A stretch of 64,000 nt of DNA from assembly GCA_026874595.1 (NCBI GenBank), contig CM049315.1, positions 58,462,889-58,526,888 on the forward strand, written 5' to 3'. Made by a program: the position numbers and the translations under genes. The notes under the pieces were generated by a model. The model was not told where the DNA came from and did not search any database. It saw only the letters and a list, made by a program, of their open reading frames with translations. Source of the stretch: Sipunculus nudus (taxonomy: Eukaryota; Annelida; Sipuncula; Golfingiida; Sipunculidae). The first letter of the stretch is position 1; every line of letters begins with the position of its first letter. This document shows, in pieces, positions 1 to 12,040 of this stretch.

Positions 1-1310
1 CTGAGCAAAAATGGTTGCAGGTGACGGCACCAGTTTTGCATATGATAAAGAGCTATGTGAGAACTATACACATGCAAAACTTTGGCCCAATCGGTCAAAC
101 GGTTCCCAAGATATGAGCTTGGAAGTCTGCTGCATAAACTAGAATGCAGGTGGCTCCACCTGTCATAAAATCAAGAGAGCTGTCGGGGATGTATAAACCT
201 GCAAAATTTTAGCCAGATATGTCAAACCACTGCCGAGATATGAGTGATTTTATCCCATGGCAGACAAACAGACAGGAGCTGTGCAAAAATGGCTGCAGGT
301 GGCACCACCAGTTTTGCGTATGTTATAAAGCTCTACATTTGTGCAAAAAAATTTTCCTGATCGGTCAAACGGTTCCCGAGATATGAGCTTGGATGTCTGC
401 AGCGTAAACGTGAATGTAGGTGGCGCAACCTGTCATAAAATCAGAAAAGCTATCCAGGATGTATACGCATGCCGAATTTCAGGTGAATTAGTCAAGTCAC
501 TGCAGAGATATGAGTGATTTTAACCCAAGGCAGACAAACAGATGGACACTGTGCAAACATGGTTGCAGGTGGCGCCACCATTTTTTGTGTATGTTATAAA
601 GCTCTCCAAGGGCTACATTTGTGCAAAAAAATTTTCCTGATCCGTCAAACGGTTCCCAAGATATGAGCTTGGATGTCTGCAGCATAAACGTGAATGTAGG
701 TGGCGCCACCTGTCACAAAATCAGAAAAGCTATCCAGGATGTATACGCATGCCAAATTTCAGGTGAATTAGTCAAGTCACTGCAGAGATATGAGTGATTT
801 TAACCCAAGGCAGACGAACAGATGGACACTGTGCAAACATGGTTGCAGGTGGCGCCACCATTTTTTGTGTATGTTATAAAGCTCTCCAAGGGCTACATTT
901 GTGCAAAAAAATTTTCCTGATTGGTCAAACGGTTCCCGAGATATGAGCTTGGATGTCTGCAGCATAAACGTGAATGTAGGTGGCGCCACCTGTCACAAAA
1001 TCAGAAAAGCCATCCAGGATGTATACCCATGCCAAATCTCAGATAAATTTGTCAAGTCACTGCAGAGATATGAGTGATTTTAACCTAAGGCAGATGAACA
1101 GATGGATACTGTGCAAACATGGTTGCAGGTGGCGCCACCATTTTTTGTGTATGTTATAAAGCTCTCCAAGGGCTACATTTGTGCAAAAAAATTTTTCCTG
1201 ATCCGTCAAACGGTTCCCGAGATATGTGGGTTTATGTGTGGAAACAGACGCACAAACGGACGCAGAGCGCAGAGGAAAGGTCAGAGGTCAAAACAAAATC
1301 GGGGCGCAGC
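1..1310. repeat. Tandem 280-bp repeat, about 4.5 copies
   Basis: A unit of about 280 bp repeats head to tail: GGTTGCAGGTGGC recurs near 12, 291, 563, 843 and 1122, and CGGTTCCC(A/G)AGATATGAGC near 97, 369, 649 and 930. Copies 3 and 4 are almost identical; copies 1 and 2 differ more. The last copy breaks off around 1225 and runs into a tail with ACGCACAAACGGACGCAGAG. The array continues off the left edge, so the true copy number is unknown. Short open frames inside it are by-products of the repeat and I do not call them genes. Confidence 0.9.
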
Positions 1311-1959
1311 AGTTCACATGTGACCCGAACATAATCCCGGGTTTCGTAAAATTCCGCCCAGCGGTTACGGAGGAGTTCTCCGGAAACTTACGCGGCGGCG
1401 GCGGCGGCCAGCTGAAAACATAGTATCCGCAAAACTCTGTTTTGGCGGATACAATAAAAGTAAATCTGATAAAATAAAACATCTTTTCAAATAAAGTATA
1501 CACACTGTTGGTTGAATGAGGGACAAACAATATCATTGTGCTAATTACTATCCCAGTTTTAATTAATTACTGGAATTAATAGTCAATTTCACACCTGGTG
1601 AAGTTTTTACTCTTCTGAAGTAAGGGATTACTTATCTCATGAACATCCACACTTTCACAGCAATACACCACTTTGTGGACACAATTAAATGTACACTTTT
1701 ATCATTGTAACCCTGGTGGTTCAATACAAAATCTAAAATGTAGCATGTCCAAGAATAAAATAAAATACAGAAAATTATAACATTCATCTAGTTTATGCAC
1801 CAGCTGGGGGGATGAGTGCAGGGCAGAGGGGAAGCCTGCTAGTAGTGGCCAAGCTGGGCCAAGGTAAGCTGCCTGGGGTGGGTTACATAATGCAAGTGAA
1901 GGCCTTACTACTAGGTGGGCTAGATGTAAACAACACTTGACATGGTGTATGAAAACATG
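1311..1959. other. Unassigned intergenic sequence
   Basis: AT-rich sequence with one short CG-rich patch (GCGGCGGCGGCGG at about 1393). I see no gene, RNA or clear repeat here. Confidence 0.5.
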
Positions 1960-3263
1960 ATTAAAAGCTATTCATTCCAATCAATTTCTTTTGAAAGTTC
2001 AGATTTTAAAAGATTAAATCCTTATGCATATATGCTGGAAAAATTAAATCAACAGTGCCAAAGTTGGACAAAATTTAAGGTATTGATTTTTTATTTATGC
2101 TAATAACTTGAAAAATTTGCAAAATTCAGATCTAATTTTGGGTAAACAATTGAATCTTGATTAAATAAAGTTATATTCCTGAAAAAAAGTCTCTAGGTTC
2201 AGCAATTCTCATGTTAGGTGAGTAAATATATTTCCTGATTTTTTTAAAAATTGCATTATTTTTGGTATGTTCATAGAAAATGTATAAAAGAATGTGAATA
2301 CTAAATACGATCAAAAACAGATCAGTGGTTTTGATATTAGGCAGCCTTGAAGTGTAACAATGGCTTTTTTTCCTTAATATCTCGAAGGAACAAAGTCCTA
2401 ATGACCCAATTTTCGGTATGGTAGGAGATTTTGGGGACATCTAAAATTATGTCAACAGCCTGGGGAGCATAGAGATGTGCACTGAATGACCTACAGTCAT
2501 CAAAGTGGACTGCTTGACAATGTAAGGGAATACAACAAGAGCCTCCAAAAAAATTCAATAACTAGCCTAATTTTGCAGCTTTTATTTTCAAATTTCAGAT
2601 TTTAACAGATTAAATCCTTATGTATACATGGTGTGAAAATTAAATCCACAGTACTTACAGGAAAAAAACGTGCCATGGCCAAAGTTGGGCGAAATTTAAG
2701 GTACCAATTTTATATTTTTGCCAATATTTAAAAAAATTTAACAGATTTTGATCTAATTTTTGGTATACAATTAAATTTTGATTAATTAAAGTTGTATTAC
2801 TGGAAAAAAGTCCCCACCTTTAACACTTTTGGTCTTAATCGACCAAATATCTTCCTGATTTTTTTACAAAGTCCATTATTCTTGGGCCCATAACTTTTTT
2901 AAATTATATAATACTGACTTAATATCTGGCATGTACATAGGAATATTTATGGTAAATATGAAGAAAACCAGATGAGTGGTTTTGATATTAGGCAGTCCTG
3001 AAGTGTGAAAATAGATTTCTAATAAAAAATTGGGGTTTTCCCTTAATATCTCAAAGGAACGAAGTCCTATTGACCCAATTTATGGCATGGTAGGAGATTA
3101 TGGGGACATCTAACTGTATGCCGAAATTCAGATTCGTAGGTCCAACGGTGTCGAAACGTGCCAGTCTTACGGACGGACATCCAGACGGACGGACGGACAG
3201 ACAGACCGACGGACGACAATGGACCATGACTATAGCTCAGATGACTTATAGTCACCTGAGCTA
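1960..3263 (-). repeat. TAGCTCAG-family repeat, reverse copy
   Basis: Read on the minus strand the element starts at 3263 with the family's TAGCTCAGGTGAC end, which folds back on GTCATCTGAGCTATA. A GTCCGTCC-type run follows, then two internal units built round a line ending 'atctccTACCATGCC..' (near 3090 and 2420). The same internal text recurs in the plus-oriented copy at 31806-34304. The far end carrying GACCCATGGGTC is not seen here, so this copy is truncated; its left limit is approximate. Confidence 0.7.
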
Positions 3264-3265
3264 AA

Positions 3266-3619
3266 AAACAGGTAGCGCCAGCAGTCTGCAGAAACTGATG
3301 AAACACTTCATGATCATGCATTATCTATGCAAAGAATCATGGTGATCAATGCATTAGTTGTTCAGATACTTGAGCTTTTGTATCAAATTTTCCATTATTC
3401 TGGGGGGTACTTCGGAGCACCATAGCTCGAAGAATATGGATAACAGAGACCTAATTCCAGGTTTTCAAGGAGATTTTTCATTGACCTCCCTGGATGTAAA
3501 GTTAGAAGATTCCAGGTCCAGCAGTTACGATTTGTGCCCTGTTAACGGACAGATGGCTGGACGGACAATGGACAAAGGGTGATCGCTATAGCTCAGATGA
3601 TTTACAGTCAGCTGAGCTA
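3266..3619 (-). repeat. TAGCTCAG-family repeat, second reverse copy
   Basis: A second, shorter copy abuts the first. On the minus strand it begins at 3619 with TAGCTCAGCTGAC, has the GTCCGTCCAGCC-type run and the phrase about 'gcacaaatcgtaac..ctgga', and then the 'cagactg(c)tggcgcc' segment shared with the large copy at 25965-28494. Confidence 0.75.
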
Positions 3620-3699
3620 AAAACCTTGTACAGTACCCTGTATTACAAGTAAATATTATGAGTGTCCATGATAGCACTTTCAATAATGAAGTACTACAG

Positions 3700-4371
3700 T
3701 GCACAAAATTTATTGATAGGGAGAAAAGTTTCTGTCAAAATAAGCAACATATTTAAGCCATTAATTTCTGGAGTGGATATATTATCTTGAATATATAATG
3801 CTTGCCTTAGATATTCCACGTGGAAAAGCTCAGATTTGTAATATTTAGGATCATTCCCATTCATTAGAATCCCTGACAGACACAGGGAGTAATCATGATA
3901 TGTCGATCATACAATCACAGTTTTTACAAATTTAATACAATAATACTATGGTATTATTACTCTGGTACATAATAACAGATATTCTTGAAACAGAATGATG
4001 TTTCAAATAAAACAAATCTGATATGCATAATATTGTTAACAACTTCTTCTAAATGGCCATTCTCTGAAAATTGTAACTGCAACTGGAGACAAGAAAAATG
4101 TTGACCAATGAACACCAACTGTTAGAGTCTTGTCTATAAGGCTGTACCTATAATCACCCTGAAGATATAAATCTAAATTACAAACCTGAATTTAAATAAA
4201 AAGGCAACACACAAAAGGAAGGATACCAATATCTGGAAAGTGTTTAAACTTGTTTTGTATTACTATTATCTTTAAACTGAGCACCAAATACTCAGAGAAT
4301 CTTGTTCATTTTTTTTAAAACTAAAAGAGTGATGTCATATACATAACATGCCAGGGTACTTACATGACACA
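3700..4371 (-). other. Probable 3' UTR of the mucin-like membrane protein gene
   Basis: No coding sequence is visible. On the minus strand an AATAAA signal lies at 3709-3714, about 660 bases past the stop codon at 4372-4374, so this stretch probably forms the 3' UTR. The UTR end is inferred only from that signal. Confidence 0.4.
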
Positions 4372-6363
4372 TTACATCTTATAATTTGAGCAAAATGATG
4401 AGCCTTCCATGCCCGAGTCGTTGCTCTGTGCATCTGGCTCTGGTTGTCGTGGTGATTGTCTAGCCTCCAGGTTTTGTTCCCGTGTCCCCTGGGAATGATC
4501 TGGTTTTTCATCCTCAAACACCGGGTTATCAATTCCCTGCATTCCTGATGCAGAATCTTTCAAGATCAAGTTTGTTGAAAAAATTCTTGATGTGTCAGGG
4601 TCAAAGATCGCGTCATCAATATCCTGGGTGAGCTCTAACCTCGACCGACACAAGCGATGCTGTTCTCTGAACATATTCTGCCCCAGCCTGGGTGTGCCCA
4701 TTGGGGTTAAAGGAGGGGGAACAACTGGTGTCAAGTTCCCAGTGTCTGCGTATACAATACTGCCATCGTTTTTGTACAGGACTCTTGGTCTAGGCATTTT
4801 GGTCAGAGTGTAATCGCTGGAGCTATCAGACAAGATCACCTCTGGTACCCCAGGGGAAAAAGACTTGACAAACCGAAGCTGGCACAGACCGTAACTGACA
4901 AAGATGACACAAAATACTAGCAATGTGACACCAAGTACACCAAAAACAATCACTAAAATACGCTGCGATTCTGGCATCTGGTCCCAGCTGAGCAACCCTA
5001 CTACACCAGCCCCAGCAGAACCTGGAGCAGCTGTTGATGTCAAAACTGTAGTCATATTTAACAAGTCTGTCACCTCCACTGTTTCTGTGTCCTCTACAAC
5101 CTCCAAACCAATATAAAAATACTGTAAGGATGTATTCTGGAGACTTGAAGTCCAGTTGGTCATTCTAGATTCCAAATAAGATTCATTCAGTAAATTGCAA
5201 TTATGAATGAAACTAATGCTGACTTCATTTAATGAGACACACTCCAAATGTACATTGGTAGCTTGGCTGCTATTGCCAACTGTAAGATTAAATGAGACCT
5301 GGCTGCTTAATTTCATGGATAATTCTAACAAAAGGAACAAATCTGAGTAAAGTGCAGAACAATTTCCTCTGAAGAACAGTTTAGTAGTACAGTTAAAAGT
5401 GACAGGTATCATACTTGTGGAATTTTCCAACAGTAGTTTTGTACTGGCATCTTCCGACAGTTGTTTTGTTGTGGAATCTTCTGATAGTGGTTTTGTTGTG
5501 GAATCTTCAGACAGTTTTGTTGTGGAATTGTCTGACAGAAGTTTTGTTGTGGAATCTTCTGACAGTGGTTTTGGTATGGAACTTTCAGACAATGACTCTG
5601 TTGTTAAACCACCTGACAGCAAGTCTACTGTGGTACCTCTGACAGGAATTTCCGTAGTAGAATCTTGATACATGCTGCCCCTGGTTACTGGAGTGGAGGT
5701 TTCTGATTTGGATGAAGTTCTAGTTGTAAAACTTTGAAATGTGTCGTTGTCCCTGGAAATTGCTGTGGGGCTGATGGCTGCTGCTCCTATTTGCAATGAT
5801 GAAAAAAAATGAAAAGAAAATTAGCATTTAATTTTTTTCTACACATATATGTAGTAGTTGCTACATTATTTGCTTAATTCCTATGTATTCTCTAATAGGG
5901 AGAGAGTGACAAAACAAGTAAATCAGTCAGCCTGCAGGCATTTAGTTAACAATTACCACAAGACTCAACAATTATTCTTATATTACTTGACCAATTAAAT
6001 CCACTTCATCAGACTTATTTAGGCCAAAAAAAGTTAAAGGTATGGTTATAGAAATTTACCAATTTTAAGCTCCAGCCGCTCTGACATTTCTTTCAAGGAG
6101 ACAAAATAATACAATTTTGATAAAATTTCCTTTGTTATTATCATGCTTTTCCCTGATCATATGACATTTTATCTGAATATACTAAAACAGGTAAAAAAAT
6201 AAAAATAAAATCACCTGTCAGCATTAATTTCTTTAAAAAAAAGTGTCTGAGAACCAAACCTTATTTTTTGTTTGGCCTTAGACTGATTTATTACTGAAGA
6301 TTATTATTTTCCTGTTTTAGATTTACCTGCCAGAAGGAGATAAACTTTGAGAAATCCTGCCAT
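4372..6363 (-). CDS. Mucin-like single-pass (type I) membrane protein, two coding exons
   Basis: Exon 1 is 6327-6363 (ATG at 6361-6363, donor GTAAAT); exon 2 is 4372-5786 (acceptor ...GCAAATAG). Joined in frame they give 483 residues. Residues 1-16 form a signal peptide beginning MAGFLKVYLLLAGAAA. Residues 17-140 are Ser/Thr-rich with a degenerate LSEDSTTK repeat. Residues 140-255 form a compact ectodomain with four cysteines (about 145, 155, 195, 209) and many N-glycosylation sequons. A transmembrane helix lies at about 289-313, followed by a tail of about 170 residues with YADT and NPVFEDE. The ATG inside the intron at 5796 is not the natural start: it lacks a signal peptide and lies before the acceptor. 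I do not recognise the family; a SEA-like fold for the ectodomain is only a guess. It is transcribed away from BBS7. Confidence 0.8.
5450..5635 (-). repeat. Coding minisatellite in the Ser/Thr stalk
   Basis: On the plus strand, blocks like TTTTGTTGTGGAATCTTC(T/A)GACAG recur every 30 or 33 bases in this part of exon 2, and encode the LSEDSTTK repeat. Periods are multiples of three, so copy-number change keeps the reading frame. Such stalks are commonly O-glycosylated and length-variable. Confidence 0.75.
5787..6326 (-). other. Intron of the mucin-like membrane protein gene
   Basis: AT-rich intron with GTAAAT donor and AG acceptor preceded by a T-rich tract. Nothing else seen in it. Confidence 0.7.
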
Positions 6364-7679
6364 GATGATTCCAGCTTCAACATCTGGTCATGTCAGACTG
6401 AGGTCATCTTTTTTTGGCAAAATGCAACACAAATGTTCATTTGTATCCACCTAGAAACAAAAATGAATGATTATTCTTCATGGGTTGTTGTGGAAATCAC
6501 AGTTGTGACACCCAATTTACATTTGTGTAATTGAGAAAACAAGTCACACAATATAAATTCTCGTGTTTTCTTGAAGTTTTTTATGTGGAAGGTATGATAT
6601 CCGGGACAGGGTACTGGATACATATGCCCCATATATGCAGTTAGGACAATCTATGGACTTCACATTGCGCAAGTCACTAAAAAAAAACAATTTATGTCCT
6701 AGAACAAAGCGGGAGCCTTATATTAACAATTATTTAATAAAAGTAGCTGGAACATGGCCGCCAAGAATTTGGCAAAATGTCATACATGATGAAGAGGTAA
6801 CATTGAGGAATCAAGGAAATTAATTATTACCTGTTATTCAACCAGAGTAAAGAGGTCAACTAAGCTGGAACATCAATAATTCAACAAAGCTGGATGATTT
6901 GTAAATTCAAATTGATGCAAAGTGAAACTTTACCTCTTATTTTCATGGGAGTAGAACATTGAGAGAGGCGATTATCAGATATTATCTAATGCAAAGTGTC
7001 TATAGCTCTGAGCCTGGATGAATTGCCAAAGAGCTCTAGGTGTGTACCATTTCCAGTTATCACTTATCATTATATATGTCAACTTTATCAAGTGAGAAGT
7101 GGTACAGTTCAGGCTGCAAAGCTACAAATGAATCAATACCCATGGGACAACAAAAGTTTACATCTAAAATTTAATATTCAATGAAATTTATGAAGTTATC
7201 ATGCAAATGGAAATTTATTTAAAGCAATTTCATTTATTTTCATTAATTTCTTATGTATAATGTTAAATAATAAAATGTTAAATTATATAATTATATTTTC
7301 ATTAAAAAATCATGTGTATTTTATCTCAAACCCATAAACATATAGGCAAAAATTCATTTCCTGCATGTACCGATAAATATTTATTTGTCAGTTTTAGATA
7401 CAAACTGTAATTTATCATTTTAATTTGAATTGAACAGTCAGTTAAGTCACAATCTTTAAAACTTCTTTGGTAAGTTTCTGGGCTTCTTGGTTTGGTAGAC
7501 ACTCTTAGTTCTAGTTCTGAGCTCTTTTACTAAAATCAGCAAATTAAATTTAAAAGAGTGTTCAGAATCCAGTCTATGTGATGATAAATGAAAAATAAAG
7601 ACATTTTCTTTGCTTATTTCCTCATATTTTCTTCCTGTGTATTCTATTTGTTTTCTCTGCATGCCTAACATGAATTGTC
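6364..7679. other. Intergenic; promoter side of the membrane protein gene
   Basis: AT-rich, with no coding sequence that I trust. The 5' UTR and promoter of the minus-strand membrane protein gene should lie just right of 6363, but I see no decisive element. Confidence 0.4.
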
Positions 7680-7682
7680 AAT

Positions 7683-7765
7683 GAAGGTCACTTGTCTCTC
7701 TGGATTTGAACCCACTATCTAAAGATGAGAAGTCCACACGCTCTCAAATGAGCTGTGGAAGAGGT
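7683..7765 (-). repeat. tRNA-derived SINE head
   Basis: On the minus strand an A-box-like AGCTCATTTGAGAGCG is followed about 30 bases later by a B-box GGGTTCAAATCC. That is the internal promoter pair of tRNA-derived SINEs. The cloverleaf is not intact enough for a functional tRNA. Confidence 0.55.
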
Positions 7766-7814
7766 GATACTGAATGGGTCGAGTTTGGTTTATTAATGCT
7801 TAGTCATCCTTAGC

Positions 7815-8660
7815 TCCATCTACCACAGCTGGGGCCAGGTACAAGTGACAGTACCTAGGTACAGGTAATTGTGAAATGGCCAGGTACAGGTCCAGAATTT
7901 TTTAGAGTACCTAGGTAAAGGTACAGGTATTTTAGAAAGCACCTAGGTACAGGTACTTTTCAAAACCATCCAAACTACCGGTAATCATAATTGCTTATAT
8001 TTCATCTAGATATGTGATCGTAAGTTACAGAAGAATGACAGAAAATATTATTAAAAAGTATCAAATGATCGCTCCCTAGGTCTTCAGGAAAAATACACTC
8101 TTTGCAAATATACAGGACTGCCTTTAGTAAAAGTAATAAATATATGAAGTTGAGCTGAAAATTCAGGGATATAATATATATCCTTTTTTTTCAATTCAAC
8201 ATTTATTCTTTACAAATTTTCTGTGTATACTAGACTACTATCTACATGGGGCATGTGAGCTACCCTGTTCATATCCATTGCTGGTTGCTTCTTACTTATG
8301 CTGATATTGCAACAAAATGCTTCCTGTTTAGAGGCTGAAGGTAAACCAGCAACTAGTCCTAGCCCACTTCAAAGGCAAAAGAGATCATTGCTTGGTAATT
8401 ACCCCTGCCTGTGAAAGGTAACTGCCCTGACAGGGGTGACAGCTTTGTACATATAACTGCCCCAAGCCTGGTGTCCAATTCCAGTTTCACACTGTCATAT
8501 GTATCTGGAGTACCTTATACCAGGTACAGGTACTTCAGTTCCAGGTACAGCTAGGTACAGGTATGAGGTACTTCCTTCCCATGAGAGTCAGGTACAGGTA
8601 CTCTGAACTGTGTACCTAGGTACAAATCCAGGTACAAGTACCTAGCCCCAACCCTGCCAT
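7815..8660. repeat. Degenerate AGGTACAGGT-rich repeat field
   Basis: Blocks such as ACCTAGGTACAGGTA recur densely at 7850-7970 and 8520-8645, on either side of a less repetitive core. The two flanks look like ends of one dispersed element built of short GGTACAGGTA words. Confidence 0.6.
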
Positions 8661-8835
8661 TTACTGTGTAAACAGGAAACTATATAGGATATTTTACATT
8701 ATATTTTTACATCCCTGCTCTAGTGGGGATCCTTGGTTCCCCGGACCCCTCCTGCGTTAATATAATGAACTCCATATGGGGAATTTAATTAAAGTGTCAT
8801 GGTGCACATAAAAGCCTTCAAAATTCCTTGCCAAA

Positions 8836-8930
8836 GAAGCTTGCTTTTCTGGCCTATTGGTTAGAATGACGGACTCCTGTGCTTGCCGTGCAGGTTTGAT
8901 TCCACGATCGGCCTACCAGTTGTTTCGAAA
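8836..8930 (+). repeat. tRNA-like SINE fragment
   Basis: The plus strand holds CTATTGGTTAGAATGACGG (A-box-like) and GGTTTGATTCC (B-box-like) about 45 bases apart. Stems around them are poor, so it is a SINE piece or tRNA pseudogene rather than a working tRNA. Confidence 0.45.
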
Positions 8931-9867
8931 CACTGTGACAATATGTTGGCAATTGTAAGAAAACAACACTTTATGCAACACCCCTTAGCCATGTTTCAGG
9001 TGTAGACGGTATTCTGAACATCTGCCACAATGAATGTACTAGTTCTAAAGACATCTACAAGAACACTCAGCAGGTAAAAATGAGAAAGTGAGAAAAGACA
9101 GTTTGGCTCGACTTTGGGGTTTATTAATATTTTCATGTTCCAGAATAAAGACCTATTTCTGGTCACACTCTATTTTGCCAATAAGATTGATGTCCAAGTC
9201 AGGACCTACAGCCTACTATAGCAACAGCATCTCATAAAAAGAGAAGTCTCAAGAGTGCGCCAGGTATTCTATACATAGCTCCTAATTTAAAAAAAAAAAA
9301 AAAGTACCCGCCCTGTAAAATCTTTGACCTGATCTAATTGTTATTCAAAATATCGTGAAATAAAAGGTTTCCAAGGGTTGTTTACCTCACAATGATGCAT
9401 AATAAACAGATGTTTACCCCTTCACACAGCAGGCATCGTCAACATTTTGTAGTCACCTCACAGCTGCTCTGCTTCCGCAACAGGTTCTCGACTACATGTA
9501 GATTGGTACCCTTCCTGATATCATATTCTGACTAACCTAAAACACAGATCGCAATATGGAACGCGGAATATATGCACTGGCTTTGGCACCAGCCTAGTTT
9601 AATGTCTTAATTATAATTATATAGGGACGGACAGGTTTATCCATTATGTCAACACGCCTCACAACAATTCATCCTCACGTATTGATATACGAACCAGAGC
9701 TTGGTTCAAATCCAAATGCAATAAAATATCCAATGCAAATGCATTTAAAATTGCATTTGCACATGAACTTTATTTTGCTACCCTTTGTCAAGGTAATTGT
9801 GAATATTGCAATTAATGACTGACTAACTGATTAGTATATGGAGCTACTAAACCAGTGATGGTAGATT

Positions 9868-9898
<31 letters not shown>

Positions 9899-9965
9899 TG
9901 CATGTGCACATTATTCATACAGAGTTAGTTAAGAACTGTATTTGAACTTGAAAATGAATTATTCT
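8931..9965. other. Unassigned intergenic sequence with a (TA)n tract
   Basis: No gene recognised. A (TA)n microsatellite occupies 9871-9898. Confidence 0.5.
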
Positions 9966-10140
9966 TAGCTCAGCTGACTTTATCTGTCGTCCGCCCGTTC
10001 GATTGTTCATCCAGACTTCCGAATGTCCGGTTTCAGTTGACAGGGCACTAATCGTAACCATGGGCCTAGAAACTTCCCATTTAATATCTTGGGAGGTCCT
10101 TGTAAAATCTCCTCGTAAACCTGAAATCAGGTTACTGTAT
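9966..10140 (+). repeat. TAGCTCAG-family repeat, 5' fragment
   Basis: Begins TAGCTCAGCTGACTTTATC, then a GTCGTCCGCCCG run, a 'gacagggcactaatcgtaacc' line and 'gggaggtccttgtaaaatctcc', all shared with the copies at 3266-3619 and 25965-28494. Only the 5' part is present. Confidence 0.7.
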
Positions 10141-10690
10141 ATCCTATACAGTATGAGCTATTGAGAAAAAGTCATTCTTTAGTGTTCAAGGTTGCATAAA
10201 AATATTTTGTATTAAATCATAAGATTGAAATATGCCACACGTTTAAATGTAGAGTTTAACAAAAAAGGCCCAATCACCTTTACAGACTCGGAAACGTCAC
10301 AACAATTTCAAAGCAATTATTCAAGTTTGAGAGTAGAGAGTAGGCTGTTTTGGCTGTGTCGGTATAACATAAATATAGCCTCTGCATGGCTACAAAGTTC
10401 ACCTAATGAGAAGGCTAAATCACATTTGTATGAAATAGGCTATAATGTACCTGTCTACCGCGATAAAAAAGCCCGTCAGGCTAATTATATGTACCGGCAA
10501 CTTATAGCCTTTGCCTTTTTTATTTGTTACAATGTATTTAAATAAAGTCAGAAGTATAGATAGCACGCTTGACATCTTCATGAGTTGTATTCTTCACGAT
10601 TATTCATGTGAGCTTGGTCGAGTACATAAATCAAACAATCAGCTATACTTGATCACTATACATATAGGTCATCGGATATAGGTCATCATT

Positions 10691-10691
<1 letters not shown>
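10141..10691. other. Unassigned intergenic sequence
   Basis: A 106-codon open frame occurs at 10225-10545, but it shows no domain, no splice context and no similarity I recognise, so I do not call it a gene. Confidence 0.4.

Positions 10692-10732
<41 letters not shown>
10692..10732. repeat. (TA)n microsatellite
   Basis: Uninterrupted AT dinucleotides, about 20 copies. Confidence 0.95.
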
Positions 10733-10735
<3 letters not shown>

Positions 10736-10774
10736 ATGATGTTATGTGTTATGGGTATAAAATGTTTTAAAATA

Positions 10775-10865
10775 GCATGGCCACGCCGGGGATCGAACCC
10801 GCGGTCGCCAGCAGAAAAAACCTAGAGTTTTAACCTCTAATTTCTATCTATACCTATAGGCCTAC
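10775..10865 (-). repeat. tRNA-like SINE head or tRNA pseudogene
   Basis: The minus strand has a strong T-arm (GCGGGTTCGATCCCCGGC) followed by GTGGCC, and upstream an anticodon-like stem AGAG/CTCT around GTTAAAA. The D-arm is not well formed. It could be a decayed tRNA-Leu(UAA)-like gene or a SINE head. Confidence 0.45.
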
Positions 10866-11162
10866 AAGAAATTTATTACAATAAGTTTGCATATCCGTGA
10901 CCATTTCCATGCGCACGCATAATCTTTATTCCGCTCAATTTTACACACACCTGCACACATATATACGAAGTTTTATGATTTGTTAACTATAGCGGTCCGA
11001 TTTTCAGGGTATGAGCACTTTCAACATGCATGTACTGCAGTGACGTTAGTCACAGCCCCCCCCCCCCCTCCCCCGTTACTAATAATTAAGCTTATTATTT
11101 TTCATACTGTCAGCATCAAATTTTTAGGAATAAAAAAAAAACGTGTAATGCCATACACGCGT

Positions 11163-11166
<4 letters not shown>

Positions 11167-11240
<74 letters not shown>

Positions 11241-11244
11241 ATAT
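11167..11244. repeat. (TA)n microsatellite
   Basis: Nearly perfect TA dinucleotide run with one TTTA interruption near 11226. Confidence 0.95.
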
Positions 11245-12001
11245 GTTTTGTTCCAACTTTGATTACCCTCAAAATAAATTGACGCCACTGTTAAATAAGT
11301 GACGCGGAAGAACTTTCAAAAGAAATTTTGGTATTTAAAAAAAAAGAAAAATTCACGAATTCTAGGTCTATTCTGAATTCCAAACAATTAAACATATAAC
11401 AATGACTTGTATTCCTGCATTATGTCACTTTTGTGTAAATTTATTCCGTTTCGTTGTGTGTTTTAGTAAAGAGCATTGAACAATTTTGGTGTGCGGTACC
11501 AGTCTAGTTTTCGGCATTCTTGGTTGTTTTGCTTAGCGACACATTATTGCGTTAAATTATACCCATTTTATGGCAATGCCAAGTGAAGCAGTGTGGTGTT
11601 ATATCATATTTCTATAAGACGATATATTTATATCGCTTCTGGTTACCAAACTGAAAAGGAACTCGGGGTCAGTTGACGAAGTAAAGCTGGTATAAGGTAA
11701 TATACCTTATTATCGCCCAGAAAGGGATGAAGCTGTCCCGGTGTCGTTAAAAATAAGTTCTCATTCCAAATGATTAAGTTCCGTAGTGCTACTGCCTATC
11801 CTTGCACCTGCCAAGACAGACCAGATCCAGGATAGGCCAGTCCTGCTAACATATCATTCTAGATTATAGATATATAATTAATGGATCTAATACATCTATA
11901 AAATCTGAAGATGTTATTTTCTTTATATAACAGGAGATGAAAAACTCCTGCTAAAGTTCCAATGTTTTCTGTTCATTCCAGGGACCACCAAAGTTGTCAA
12001 G
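11245..12001 (+). promoter_or_regulatory. BBS7: BBS7 promoter and 5' UTR region
   Basis: The bases directly before the start codon (11982-12001) follow a good 3' splice site, TTCTGTTCATTCCAG, at 11967-11981. At least one non-coding 5' exon is therefore likely upstream. A donor-like AAG|GTAATA at about 11696 could end it. Transcription start is not determined. I looked for an RFX X-box, common in ciliary genes, and found no convincing match. Confidence 0.45.
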
Positions 12002-12040
12002 ATGATGGAATCAAATTTATCTCGGGTTGATTATGTTAAG
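12002..12040 (+). CDS. BBS7: BBS7 coding exon 1
   Basis: Encodes [13 protein letters not shown] (residues 1-13), matching the start of the propeller in human BBS7. Donor AAG|GTTTGT is weak. Phase 0 end. The exon probably starts at 11982 with 20 nt of UTR. Confidence 0.9.

Noticed and set aside
5788-5796. ATG at 5796 as the start of the membrane protein
   Set aside because: It lies before the splice acceptor and gives no signal peptide; joining exon 6327-6363 gives one in perfect phase.
8836-8930. Functional tRNA gene
   Set aside because: Internal boxes are present but acceptor and D stems do not pair; better explained as a SINE fragment.
10225-10545. 106-codon open frame
   Set aside because: No domain, no repeat of codon-like composition, no neighbours or splice context; probably chance.
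11520-11560. Possible RFX X-box (GTTGTT ... AGCGAC) upstream of BBS7
   Set aside because: Half-sites are six bases apart; the known motif allows one to three. GGTTACCAAAC near 11640 also lacks a proper second half.
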